Source: Cupriavidus respiraculi (lineage in GTDB: Bacteria; Pseudomonadota; Gammaproteobacteria; Burkholderiales; Burkholderiaceae). Taken from it: DNA of 64,000 bases. Under the pieces are notes generated by a model. The model was not told the DNA's origin. It saw only the letters and a list, made by a program, of their open reading frames with translations, and did not search any database. The number at the start of each line of letters is the position of its first letter. The first letter of the stretch is position 1. Positions 26,070 through 33,685 of the stretch are shown here, one piece after another. The DNA lies in assembly GCF_914271545.1 (NCBI RefSeq), contig NZ_CAJZAH010000001.1, forward strand, positions 1,240,001-1,304,000. The letters are read 5' to 3'. Position numbers and translations under genes: made by a program.

Positions 26070-27689
26070 CTATTCGACGCTGGCGGCGACCGGCTTGGCG
26101 CTGCCGCGCAGCGTCGCCTCCGTCAGCCGCGCGACCAGGAAGGGCGCCACCAGCGATACTGCCGCGCTGAGCAGGAACAGCGTGCGGAAGGCGCGCTCCG
26201 CGGTCGCGCGCACCAGCGCGGCATCCGCGCCCGCGCCCAGGTCCAGCACCCGCCGGAACATGCTCATCAGCACATCCTCGCCCGCCTGCAGGCCGTCGGT
26301 CGCCATGCCGCTGTAGCGCAGCAGCGCGATCAGCACCGTGGTGAGCACCGCCACGCCGACGGCGCCGCCCAGCATGCGCGAAAACGCGGTCAGCGCGGTG
26401 GCCACGCCCACCTGGCTGGGCGGCACGGCATTCTGCGTCGCCACCAGCCCGCTGGGCAGTTGCAGGCCGATCGCGAGGCCCAGCACGACCATGACGATCG
26501 CCGTCAGCGGCACGGCGCCGGGGCTGACGAAGGCGAGCGCCGCGATGGCCAGCGGCGCGACCGTCGCGCCGGTCATCTGCAGCGGCTTGTAGCGGCCCGT
26601 GAGCGTCATCAGCCGGCCGGCGACGAATGCGCCGAAGGGAATCGCCAGCGTCAGCGGCACCAGCCGCAGCGCGGCCTCGTCGGCCTGCGCGCCACCGACG
26701 ACCTGGAATCGCAGCGGCAGCAGCACGGACATCGCGATCAGTTGGAAGAAGCACAGGAACAGCGTGATGCAGCAGATCGCCACCGTCGGCACGCGCAGCA
26801 TCGCCAGCGGGATCACCGGATCGGCGGCGCGGCGCTCCTGCCAGACGAAGCAGGCCAGGCCCACCAGTCCCGCCAGCAGCAGCCCGAGCGTGTCGGCGCG
26901 CCACAGTTCATGCCCCTGCCCCAGCCGGGTGAGAAACACGAGCACCCCCGTGAGACCGCCGCCGAACAGCAGCGCGCCGAGATAGTCGATGCGCTGGCGC
27001 CGGCCGCCGGCCGGCAGGTGGCGCAGCGCGCGCCGGACCACGATCAACGCGAGCAACGCCAGCGGCAGGTTGATCCAGAAGATCCAGCGCCACGACAGGT
27101 AATGGGCCAGATAGCCGCCGATCACCGGACCGGCCATACTTGCCACCGCCCACACCCCGCTCACATAGCCCTGGTAGCGGCCCCGGTCGCGCAGCGGCAC
27201 CACGTCGGCGATGGCGGCCTGCGAGACCGAGATCAGGCCGCCGCCGCCGAGGCCCTGAAGGATGCGCGCCACGATCAGTTGCGGCATGGTCTGGGCCAGC
27301 GCGCACGCGATCGAGGCAAGCAGGAACAGCACGATGGCGAACGACAGCACGGAGCGGCGGCCCAGCACGTCGGAAAGCTTTCCGTAGATCGGCGTGGCCA
27401 CCGTCGAGGCGATCAGGTAGGCGGACACGACCCACGCCATCAGTTCGAATCCATTGAGCCGCAGCGCGATCTCGGGCAGCACCACCGCCACGATCGATTG
27501 CTCCAATGCCCCGAGCAGGATCGCCAGCATCAGGCCGAAGATTACCTGCATCACCGGCACATCCGGCGGCGGCTGCACCGGCTCGGCGGCCGTGCGCTGC
27601 GCCGCCCCGGGGGCGCCGGACGCGCCTGCGGCGGCCGACAGGGAATGCGGAGGAACTGGGCGTGAGGCGGAGGCGGTCATGAGACGCAT
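26070..27689 (-). CDS. MFS transporter, DHA2 (14-TM) drug:proton antiporter
   Basis: The 539-residue inner-membrane transporter has about 14 helices. LLGALEQSIVAVVLPEIA is the DHA2 motif D1, the loop 2-3 motif A appears as GKLSDVLGRRSV, and motif C appears as GPVIGGYLA. A 40-residue cytoplasmic Ala/Pro-rich head precedes the first helix. Relatives export drugs, dyes and acids by proton antiport. ATG codons at 27689 and 27680 are both possible and neither has a clear ribosome binding site. A CGGTAT/ATACCG repeat upstream suggests regulated expression. No regulator gene is adjacent. Confidence 0.87.
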   Translation of the reverse strand: MRLMTASASRPVPPHSLSAAAGASGAPGAAQRTAAEPVQPPPDVPVMQVIFGLMLAILLGALEQSIVAVVLPEIALRLNGFELMAWVVSAYLIASTVATPIYGKLSDVLGRRSVLSFAIVLFLLASIACALAQTMPQLIVARILQGLGGGGLISVSQAAIADVVPLRDRGRYQGYVSGVWAVASMAGPVIGGYLAHYLSWRWIFWINLPLALLALIVVRRALRHLPAGGRRQRIDYLGALLFGGGLTGVLVFLTRLGQGHELWRADTLGLLLAGLVGLACFVWQERRAADPVIPLAMLRVPTVAICCITLFLCFFQLIAMSVLLPLRFQVVGGAQADEAALRLVPLTLAIPFGAFVAGRLMTLTGRYKPLQMTGATVAPLAIAALAFVSPGAVPLTAIVMVVLGLAIGLQLPSGLVATQNAVPPSQVGVATALTAFSRMLGGAVGVAVLTTVLIALLRYSGMATDGLQAGEDVLMSMFRRVLDLGAGADAALVRATAERAFRTLFLLSAAVSLVAPFLVARLTEATLRGSAKPVAASVE

Positions 27690-27742
27690 CTGGACGGGGG
27701 AAGGCGGCGGGGGCGCGAAGCGCCTGGCGGGCGGCGACGGCG

Positions 27743-27767
27743 ATACCGGACTCGTCCGATTCGGTAT
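27743..27767. promoter_or_regulatory. Inverted repeat ATACCG-N13-CGGTAT
   Basis: Perfect six-base arms lie 54 bp upstream of the MFS transporter start. The spacing is wide for TetR but possible for a LysR- or MarR-like dimer. Confidence 0.35.
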
Positions 27768-27819
27768 ACAAAGGCGCTATTGTAGGCGCCGCTGCCCGAT
27801 CATGCTGGCCAAGTGTGCC

Positions 27820-27850
27820 GCAACGTGCCTCCCAGAAGTCGCAACGTGCC
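27820..27850. repeat. Direct repeat GCAACGTGCC, 21 bp period
   Basis: Exact 10 bp copies lie at 27820-27829 and 27841-27850, two helical turns apart. Spacing like this often marks tandem activator binding. Confidence 0.4.
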
Positions 27851-27863
27851 GCCAAAGATACTT

Positions 27864-27888
27864 TTGCAGCACTTTTTGTGCGATGCAA
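27864..27888. other. Hairpin TTGCA-GCAC-T5-GTGC-GA-TGCAA
   Basis: A nearly perfect 9 bp stem with a two-base bulge lies 53 bp upstream of a short frame with a strong ribosome binding site. It could be an operator or a leader RNA hairpin. Confidence 0.4.
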
Positions 27889-27941
27889 GTGAGAAATAAA
27901 GGGGAAAACCTAATGTATTTGAGTGATGACAAGGAGGCAAA

Positions 27942-28139
27942 ATGTCATCTAATGGTGGCGTGTCAGGAAGAACGGCCCAGCGCCGTCGCCCGCCACGGAA
28001 GGTAGAAAAAGCGCGGATGCAAAAAAAAGAAGCCCACGCGCGGGGTGCTCGTAGGCTTTCCAGGACTTCCAGGAGCCGTAAGGCTCAGTGCGAATATAAC
28101 GTCGCGCAGATGAGATGTAAATCGGCTTTCCATCGGTAG
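27942..28139 (+). CDS. Possible small basic protein
   Basis: The frame encodes 65 residues, starting MSSNGGVSGRTAQRRRPPRK, rich in Arg and Lys with no domain I recognise. Its main support is an AAGGAGG at ideal distance before the ATG. A 30-residue frame (27913-28005) with AAGGGG overlaps it and might couple its translation. Against it, the frame crosses the minus-strand terminator at 28021-28058, and basic short frames arise by chance in GC-rich DNA. If real, it could be a nucleic-acid-binding peptide. Confidence 0.25.
   Translation: MSSNGGVSGRTAQRRRPPRKVEKARMQKKEAHARGARRLSRTSRSRKAQCEYNVAQMRCKSAFHR
28021..28058 (-). terminator. Intrinsic terminator with eight T
   Basis: The stem pairs AAGCC and ACG with CGT and GGCTT around one mismatch, and an 8-base T run follows on the minus strand. 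It is the strongest intrinsic terminator in the 27.7-28.5 kb stretch. Confidence 0.65.
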
Positions 28140-28154
28140 AAATCCTGATGGAAA
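28021..28154 (-). ncRNA. Possible structured RNA ending in a terminator
   Basis: Read on the minus strand, three hairpins follow each other. They are TTTCCATC-N12-GATGGAAA (28154-28127), GAGCC-TTAC-GGCTC (28086-28073), and a GC-rich stem AAGCC.ACG/CGT.GGCTT (28058-28030) followed by eight T (28028-28021), a classic intrinsic terminator. No convincing minus-strand gene ends here. An 89-residue frame (28354-28085) has a plausible tail but an Arg-rich head. A small RNA or the 3' end of an untranslated transcript is the best reading. The 5' end and promoter are not defined. Confidence 0.4.
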
Positions 28155-28495
28155 ATCTCCGCGTTCCCGCTAATTGTTACGCTGTCGTCGCTTACTGAGG
28201 TGTCGGCACGTATCGCACACCGCGGGACGCCACGGCAGGCCCCTCGCCCAACCCGCCGCCCAGTCTGCTCGCGTCGTCGCGCCGAGCAGCAAACGACGGC
28301 GCGGCGCCGATCCACGGCCGGACGTGAAACGCTCCTCCGGACGCGGATGGTCATCCCCTCTTCGCTTTGACGGCAGCCGCCGACCGTCTCACGACCCCGC
28401 GGCCGTGCTCGCCGTGAGCCGTTCCACGCACCGCTTTCGGTTTTCTGAAGCCGACACCTATTTTTATTGCTTTATCCCGGCCAAAATCGGTCGAT

Positions 28496-28513
28496 AGAAC
28501 TCTGCAGAGTTCT
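28496..28513. promoter_or_regulatory. Perfect 18 bp palindrome before the Hfq-like gene
   Basis: AGAACTCTGCAGAGTTCT is fully self-complementary and ends 3 bp before the GGAG ribosome binding site of the Hfq-like gene. As DNA it could bind a dimeric regulator. As RNA it would form a 7 bp stem with a UGCA loop beside the start codon. Confidence 0.6.
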
Positions 28514-28525
28514 TCCGGAGTCGTC

Positions 28526-28972
28526 GTGAAGCATCAGGAAACCAGAAGTAAGCGTCCCGGACGGAAACTTCAACAGCAGCAACTGGCCATTCACAGCGCC
28601 AGCCGGCTTCCCGTTGTCATCCATCTGTCCAACGGGACCCGCTTGCGCGGCATCGTCGTGGGCTCGGACGAGTACATGGTGCTCCTGGCCATGCATGACG
28701 GCGACACCAACCCCCAACTGATCTACAAGCATTCCATCTCGGCGGTGACGCAGGTTCCCGCGGATGTTTCGCTGCCGGCCGACGAGATGCCGGACTCGCC
28801 GGACTTCGTGCCGATCTTCGTGCCGCGCACGCGGACGCGGCGCAAGCGGCCGCCGGCCAGACGTCGCGAGGTCGAATGTGCCGACACGCCGGCGCCCGAC
28901 GCGGAAGCGCCGGCCGCGGACAGCGCGCAGGCCGCCCCGCTGCTGGCGCTGCAAGGCACCGTCACGGTGTAG
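28526..28972 (+). CDS. Hfq-like Sm-fold protein with extended tails
   Basis: The 148-residue protein has an Hfq-type Sm core at about residues 20-76. LAIHSASRLPVVIHLSNGTR matches the Hfq Sm1 region, and PQLIYKHSISAV matches the Sm2 signature YKHAIS. A short basic head and a long Arg-rich then acidic tail are unlike the 80-100-residue housekeeping Hfq, so this is a second, divergent Hfq-like protein. The start is GTG behind CCGGAG. Its neighbours are flagellar genes, so it might act on flagellar mRNAs. RNA binding is inferred from the fold only. Confidence 0.65.
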   Translation: MKHQETRSKRPGRKLQQQQLAIHSASRLPVVIHLSNGTRLRGIVVGSDEYMVLLAMHDGDTNPQLIYKHSISAVTQVPADVSLPADEMPDSPDFVPIFVPRTRTRRKRPPARRREVECADTPAPDAEAPAADSAQAAPLLALQGTVTV

Positions 28973-29031
28973 GGAATCGTGGAAGGCCGCCCGGAACCGG
29001 GCAGCAGGCGGCGGCGCCGGCCCCGGCGCGA

Positions 29032-29325
29032 TCAGGCCGCGGCGGGATCGAGGTCCGCGCGTTCCACCGCATAGAGCCAGGCGAGCAACTCGGCGACGGC
29101 GACGTACAGTTGCGGCGGAATCTGGGAATCGAGATCGACCTGCATCAGCAGGTTCACCAGGGCCGGCGAATCATGCACGTAGACGCCAGCTTCCCTGGCG
29201 CGGGAAATGATCGAGTCCGCGACCACGCCGTAGCCCTTGGCCACCACGCGCGGCGCCCCGTCTCCCTCCTCGTAGCGCAGTGCCACCGCGCCGGCGCGCG
29301 GGTCCTTGTCCGCGGGCGCGCTCAT
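29032..29325 (-). CDS. FlhB-like C-terminal-domain protein
   Basis: The 97-residue protein corresponds to the cytoplasmic C-terminal domain of FlhB/YscU export switches: GAVALRYEEGDGAPRVVAKG, then EAGVYVHDSPALVNLLMQVD and PQLYVAVAELLAWLYAVE. The self-cleaving NPTH motif of FlhB is replaced by DPRAG, so it cannot autocleave in the usual way. It lacks all membrane segments. Such FhlB proteins can partly substitute for the FlhB tail in export. The start overlaps the stop of the fliK-like gene by ATGA, so the two act together. Confidence 0.85.
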   Translation of the reverse strand: MSAPADKDPRAGAVALRYEEGDGAPRVVAKGYGVVADSIISRAREAGVYVHDSPALVNLLMQVDLDSQIPPQLYVAVAELLAWLYAVERADLDPAAA

Positions 29326-30653
29326 GGCCGCCCCCGCTTGTCATCGGGCAGGCCCGGGCTGACCGTCAGCCGCATCAGCACCAGACCGTTGGCCGACAGG
29401 TTGCCGGAGAACGCCGAACGCGAGTCGTTCAGGCGCGACGCGGTCTCGCCGCGCACCGTCGACACGGTGGCTTCGAGCCCGGTGCCGTTCAGCGTGAGCC
29501 GCGCCTCGACGCGCCCAAGCCGTGGCAGGTCGATGACGAGCTTCGTCGACCACGGTTGTTCGTCCGCGGCGCCGCCGGTGTCCCCCTGACGGCGCGACAC
29601 TTCCCATTCCATCGGCACGTCGGGCCACGCTTCGCCGCTCCAGCGGAATTGCTGCGTGGCGAGCAGTTCGAGCTGCTGGCGCACGAGACCCTCGGTCGCG
29701 GGATGAATCGGGTTGGCGGCCGGCGCCTCGGTGCGGGCGTTGCCGGCGGGCGCCTCGCCGCCGGACGACGATGGCGGGGTTACGTCGAACACGACCTCGG
29801 CACGGCGCGCGTGGGCGCCCTGTGCCACGGACTCGTAGGCGACCGCGGCATTGGCGGTCTGCCTGGCAAGCAGTTCGGTGGGCGAGCGCGCCGGCAACGG
29901 ATCGAGCTGGCGCGCTCCCTTTTTGGCCACCGGCGTATCGGCGGCCGGCCGCTCTCCCGGGCGGGCGGCGCCCTCTTCGGCCTTGGCCTGCCCAGGTTCG
30001 CCGGCAGCGGGGCCCGGCAGCATAGGCAGGGTCGCGGAGGGGGACGATCCGCTCGGCGCGGGCAGCAGCAACACAGGCGCGGCGGGCGCTCCAGGGGCGC
30101 CGTGCGGCTGCCCGCCCATGGGGCCACCGGCCTGGCCCGGCGCCGGAGCGTGCGGTGCCGGCGGGCTTGCCAGCCGTGCCTGCGGCTCGCCTCTGACCTC
30201 GGCCAGCGGGCGCGCGCCTTGCACCCAGTCGGCCAGATGGCTTTCGTAGAACAGACCGCTTTGCTGCAACAGTTGCGGCAGCGCCTGGCGCAGCGCCGTG
30301 GCGAGCTGCGCGGGCGTTCCACTGGGGGCCGAGCGCAGCACGGGCGCACCGGGCGGTGCGGCCATGCCCTCGCCGTCCAGCACATGCAGGATGGCGCGGG
30401 CGGCAAAGCTGAGCGTTTCGCGCGTCGAAGTGGTCTGGCCATGCGCGGCGCCGCTCCCGCCGCCCCGCTCGGTGGCCGCCGTGCCGACACCCGCTCGAAT
30501 CAGCGTGTTGTCGCCAGGCGCGACGCCGCCGTCCGCCGTGGGAAGCACGGGCAGCAGCGCGGCCAGTCGCGAGACCGGCGGCGCCGAACGGTTCAGGGCC
30601 TCGCCGCCACGCATCAGCGTGGACGGATCGGGCGTAACGGGAATGCCTGCCAT
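29322..30653 (-). CDS. FliK-like hook-length control protein, second copy
   Basis: The 443-residue protein has a Pro/Ala/Gly-rich low-complexity body. The folded C-terminal region (about residues 310-435) has LVIDLPRLGRVEARLTLNGT, then VRGETASRLNDSRSAFSGNL and GLVLMRLTVSP, as in FliK C-terminal domains. FliK measures hook length and switches FlhB specificity. The main fliK is at the end of the fliE operon, so this copy paired with an FlhB-like gene may be a filament-stage or accessory switch. The gene lies in the flaG-fliDST strand, 45 bp after fliT. Confidence 0.78.
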   Translation of the reverse strand: MAGIPVTPDPSTLMRGGEALNRSAPPVSRLAALLPVLPTADGGVAPGDNTLIRAGVGTAATERGGGSGAAHGQTTSTRETLSFAARAILHVLDGEGMAAPPGAPVLRSAPSGTPAQLATALRQALPQLLQQSGLFYESHLADWVQGARPLAEVRGEPQARLASPPAPHAPAPGQAGGPMGGQPHGAPGAPAAPVLLLPAPSGSSPSATLPMLPGPAAGEPGQAKAEEGAARPGERPAADTPVAKKGARQLDPLPARSPTELLARQTANAAVAYESVAQGAHARRAEVVFDVTPPSSSGGEAPAGNARTEAPAANPIHPATEGLVRQQLELLATQQFRWSGEAWPDVPMEWEVSRRQGDTGGAADEQPWSTKLVIDLPRLGRVEARLTLNGTGLEATVSTVRGETASRLNDSRSAFSGNLSANGLVLMRLTVSPGLPDDKRGRP

Positions 30654-30698
30654 AGTGGGTAGCGGACCGCCGCTAGCGACGGTCCGGCACGGGCGGCG

Positions 30699-31034
30699 TC
30701 AGAAAGGGACGCGGTAGGTGTGGCCGAGGTCGAGCCGGCGACGGGCGGTGCCGAGCAGATCCGAGAGCCGTTCCCATTCGGGAACGAGTATCTTGCGGAT
30801 CGCGGCATCGTACGACAGGATGCGTTCGAGCTTGCGGTGGCGCACCGCGCGCTCCTCCTCGGACAGCGCGCGCGGCAGATCCTGCGCGGTACGCAACACT
30901 TCGACCTGCTGGCTGTAGACCTGCTGCAAGCCGTTCATCGCGTCCCAGTTCTGCGCCTCGCACGCTTCGAGCATTTCCCTGCAGATGCGCTCGAGCTCTT
31001 CGTAGCAACGCAGCAGCGGACTGGCGGTTCCCAT
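30699..31034 (-). CDS. fliT: Flagellar FliT-family chaperone
   Basis: The 111-residue helical protein has the size and place of FliT, right after fliS. FliT binds the filament cap protein FliD and, in enterics, the regulator FlhDC. The visible helices LRCYEELERICREMLEACEA and LSEEERAVRHRKLERILSYD fit the four-helix fold. The start at 31034 lies 1 bp after the fliS stop, so translation is coupled. Sequence conservation in this family is low, so the call rests largely on context. Confidence 0.8.
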   Translation of the reverse strand: MGTASPLLRCYEELERICREMLEACEAQNWDAMNGLQQVYSQQVEVLRTAQDLPRALSEEERAVRHRKLERILSYDAAIRKILVPEWERLSDLLGTARRRLDLGHTYRVPF

Positions 31035-31035
31035 G

Positions 31036-31473
31036 TCAGGCCCCCATTGCCGCACGTTGTACATCGGCCTGTGCCTGTCCGGCGTCGTTCGCCTGGCCCG
31101 CCTCGCTCCATGCGGAGGCGAGGCCTTCGAGCAGCCCGTCGACTTCGTCGAGCAGCGCCACGTCGTTGCGGATATTGGCGAGCATCAGGCGGCGCGCCAT
31201 GTATTCATAGAGCTGTTCGAGATTGGCCGCGATCTCGCCGCCCGCCTCGTGATCCAGCACGGCGCGCAGGCCGTTCTCGACGATGTCGATCGCCTTGGAA
31301 ATCGCGTCGCCCTTCGCGGCGACATGGCCCGTCGACATCAGGAATTTCGCGCGCGCGATGGCGCTGCGGGCGCCATCGAACAACATCACGATGAGCTGAT
31401 GCGGACTGGCGCTCATCACGCCGGTGTGGACGCCCAACGTGGCATATGCGTTCGCGGCATTGCGGGCATACAT
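31036..31473 (-). CDS. fliS: Flagellin export chaperone FliS
   Basis: The 145-residue protein matches FliS: YARNAANAYATLGVHTGVMS near the N-terminus, ASPHQLIVMLFDGARSAIAR, then NLEQLYEYMARRLMLANI. FliS binds the flagellin C-terminus in the cytoplasm and delivers it to the export gate. The C-terminal Ala/Gln-rich tail is longer than in enterics. It sits in the order fliD, fliS, fliT, 67 bp after fliD. Confidence 0.95.
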   Translation of the reverse strand: MYARNAANAYATLGVHTGVMSASPHQLIVMLFDGARSAIARAKFLMSTGHVAAKGDAISKAIDIVENGLRAVLDHEAGGEIAANLEQLYEYMARRLMLANIRNDVALLDEVDGLLEGLASAWSEAGQANDAGQAQADVQRAAMGA

Positions 31474-31540
31474 GGTGTGCTTTCCTTGGAATATTCGGTT
31501 TCAGCCGGCGCGGACGCCGGCTGGGCCATGCCGGGTACGC

Positions 31541-32974
31541 TTACTTGTTGTTCCCGTTCATGGCGTTGAACTGCTGGGTCAGATAATTGCTGGTGTTGTT
31601 CATCTGCGAGACCAGCGTGTCGAGCGCGGCGAACTGGGCGCGATAGCGCGCGATGGTCGCTTCGATGCGTTCCTCGGTGGTCTCGTAGAGATCGTCCAGG
31701 TCGTCGAGCTGCGTCTTGGCGCCTTCGGTCGCCACGGTCAGCGAGCCGCCGGTACGGGTGTAGCTGGTGATCTTGTCCGACAGCGCGCGGCCCACGCCGC
31801 CGGTGGTGCCGTCGCCGGCGAACAGCTGCTGCATGCCGGCCAGGTTGTTCTCCACCGCGGCCGTGAACTTCTCTTCGTCCACCTTCATGGTGCCGTCGAG
31901 CTGGAACTCGATGCCCACGTCGCCCAGCATCTTGTACGGCGACGTGCCGCCCTGCGGCGTATTCATGATCGTGCGCAACTGCACCTGGATATTGCGCAGC
32001 GTGCCGTCGCCGGTCAGCGCGGCATTCGTTTCCTCGTCCACGTCGAACGCGGTCAGGTCCGCGATCGTCGATTGCAGCTTGTTGTACGCGCTGACGAATT
32101 CGTCGGCGGCGTTCTTCATCGCAGCGGTATCGCGCGTGACCTTCAGCGTGCTGGTGCCCAGCGACACGGTGGTGAGCGTCACGCCCTGGATGGCTTCCTT
32201 GAACGTGTTGCTGGTGCTGGTGACCACCATGCCGTTGATGGTGGCCTTGGCATTCGTGCCGCGCAGCGTCTCGGTCGTGCCGCTGGGCTGCGTGGCGGCT
32301 TCCGGATCGTAGCCGATGGCGTTGGCCACCGTGCCGGTGCCGGTGATGCGCATGGTCGAGGCTTCGCCGGTCTCCTTCGAGGTCAGCACCAGGCGGTAAG
32401 GCGTGCCGCTGCCATCGTTGACGATACTGGCCGTGACGCCCATGTCCGCCTTGTTGATGGCGTCGCGCATGCCCTGCAGCGTGTTGTTGGTGCTGTCGAT
32501 GGTGATCGACTTGGTCTTGCTGGCGACCGGGGTGAATTCCGGATCGATGTAGGTGCCGGAGGTTTCGTCGTAGCCGGTGGTGGTGCCGAACTCGAACGTC
32601 AGCGTGCCGGTGCCGACGGCGGTGTCGGTCTTGGCAAAGCCCTTGGAGGCCAGCGATTGCGCCTGCGCCAGGCGGTTGACCGTAACCGTGTAGTCGCCGT
32701 TCACAGCCTTGGCCGTGGCGGACACGCCGATGATGCCCGACGTGCCGAGCGAGGTCTTGGCCGCGCTCCAGGTGTCGTTGCTCATCATCGCCTTGGCGGC
32801 CTTCTGGTAGGCCTCCAGCGCGCTCTTGAAGCTGCCGTAGCCGGAGATCTTCGCTTCCGTATAGGCCTGGCGCGACTCGATCACCTTCAGCTTGCTGTTT
32901 TCCGCCGCTTCGAGGTCGTCGAGCAGGTCGCTCAGGGGGAGGCCGGAGCCGATACCGATGGAGGAGACCGCCAT
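31541..32974 (-). CDS. fliD: Flagellar filament cap protein FliD
   Basis: The 477-residue FliD (HAP2) forms the pentameric cap that folds flagellin into the filament. The N-terminal GIGSGLPLSDLLDDLEAAEN and the C-terminal MNNTSNYLTQQFNAMNGNNK are typical coiled D0 ends. The central part is Thr/Ala-rich with beta-strand character. Length suits the family. It follows flaG by 57 bp and precedes fliS by 67 bp. Confidence 0.95.
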   Translation of the reverse strand: MAVSSIGIGSGLPLSDLLDDLEAAENSKLKVIESRQAYTEAKISGYGSFKSALEAYQKAAKAMMSNDTWSAAKTSLGTSGIIGVSATAKAVNGDYTVTVNRLAQAQSLASKGFAKTDTAVGTGTLTFEFGTTTGYDETSGTYIDPEFTPVASKTKSITIDSTNNTLQGMRDAINKADMGVTASIVNDGSGTPYRLVLTSKETGEASTMRITGTGTVANAIGYDPEAATQPSGTTETLRGTNAKATINGMVVTSTSNTFKEAIQGVTLTTVSLGTSTLKVTRDTAAMKNAADEFVSAYNKLQSTIADLTAFDVDEETNAALTGDGTLRNIQVQLRTIMNTPQGGTSPYKMLGDVGIEFQLDGTMKVDEEKFTAAVENNLAGMQQLFAGDGTTGGVGRALSDKITSYTRTGGSLTVATEGAKTQLDDLDDLYETTEERIEATIARYRAQFAALDTLVSQMNNTSNYLTQQFNAMNGNNK

Positions 32975-33031
32975 GTTGTTGTTCCTTGCTAGCTAAGTTT
33001 CACTGTTTCGATTGCCGAACCGCGCCGCGGC

Positions 33032-33397
33032 TCACGCCTTCTGGCTGACCAGCAGCCCCTGCAACTTGTTCATGGCGCGCGAGACGCGCAGGAATTCTTC
33101 CGACGGGATCTGGCGGATGACATCGCCGGTGTCGCGGTCGACCACGGTGGTCACCACATGCCGGCTTTCCTTGTCGATGTCGATCCGCAGGCTGACCCAG
33201 GTGCCCTTGAGCAGGTCGTTCAGCTCGGCCACCTGACCGGCCAGCTCCGCCGGCGGCTGCTCGTCCGCCGGCTTGCCGGCGGCGGCCTGCGCGCCCACGG
33301 GTGCCCCGCTGGCGGAGACCGGTGCGCGCGGTGCGGACGGGGCAGTGCCCAGTGGCCCGGCGGGCGCGTTTACCAAGGCAGTGGCGGAAGCTTCCAT
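33032..33397 (-). CDS. flaG: FlaG-family flagellar protein
   Basis: The 121-residue protein has a disordered Ala/Pro/Gly-rich N-terminus and the conserved FlaG core at about 50-115 (LRIDIDKESRHVVTTVVDRD, then GDVIRQIPSEEFLRV). FlaG affects filament length in several bacteria. It lies between fliC and fliD, the usual place. A fliC terminator about 200 bp upstream separates it from fliC, so it likely starts the flaG-fliD-fliS-fliT unit, but I did not find a clear promoter. Confidence 0.9.
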   Translation of the reverse strand: MEASATALVNAPAGPLGTAPSAPRAPVSASGAPVGAQAAAGKPADEQPPAELAGQVAELNDLLKGTWVSLRIDIDKESRHVVTTVVDRDTGDVIRQIPSEEFLRVSRAMNKLQGLLVSQKA

Positions 33398-33599
33398 GAT
33401 CGGGTCCGTCGAAGGCTGGTTCGTCGATAGTTGTGCTGCTGACCGGTTGCTGCGGCGTGAAGCCGGATCTGCGGCTTCGCGGAACGCTGAGGAAGAGGCC
33501 AGGCCGTTCGCACGGCGTGCCTGAACACTTCCTCAGAATTCCGGGCCCTGGGCAAATGGCGACCCGCCGATGGCGGCCCACTTGCCGAGGGCTCCGGCG

Positions 33600-33635
33600 A
33601 AAAACCGGACCAGCCGGTGAGGCTGGCCCGGTTTT
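33600..33635 (-). terminator. fliC terminator
   Basis: On the minus strand a long stem (AACCGGGCCAGCC / GGCTGGTCCGGTT with one mismatch) ends in five T, about 50 bp past the flagellin stop. It should end most fliC transcripts and isolate them from flaG. Confidence 0.8.
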
Positions 33636-33685
33636 CCCGGCCCGGAGATGTTCTTCCGGGATACTGCGTGTTACTGAACCTGCGA

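Larger units (their letters stand above)
27690..28525. other. Long non-coding region before the flagellar block
   Basis: About 830 bp of lower GC content than its surroundings has no large convincing gene. It contains an ATACCG/CGGTAT repeat, a direct repeat, a hairpin, one short frame with a strong ribosome binding site, a minus-strand structured element ending in a T-rich terminator, and an 18 bp palindrome just before the Hfq-like gene. These are listed separately. Nothing else definite was found between 28160 and 28490. Confidence 0.6.

Noticed and set aside
28085-28354. 89-residue minus-strand frame
   Set aside because: Its C-terminal 40 residues look plausible, but the head is Arg-rich and unlike a protein, and hairpins of a possible RNA run through it. 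I kept it only as an alternative to the RNA.
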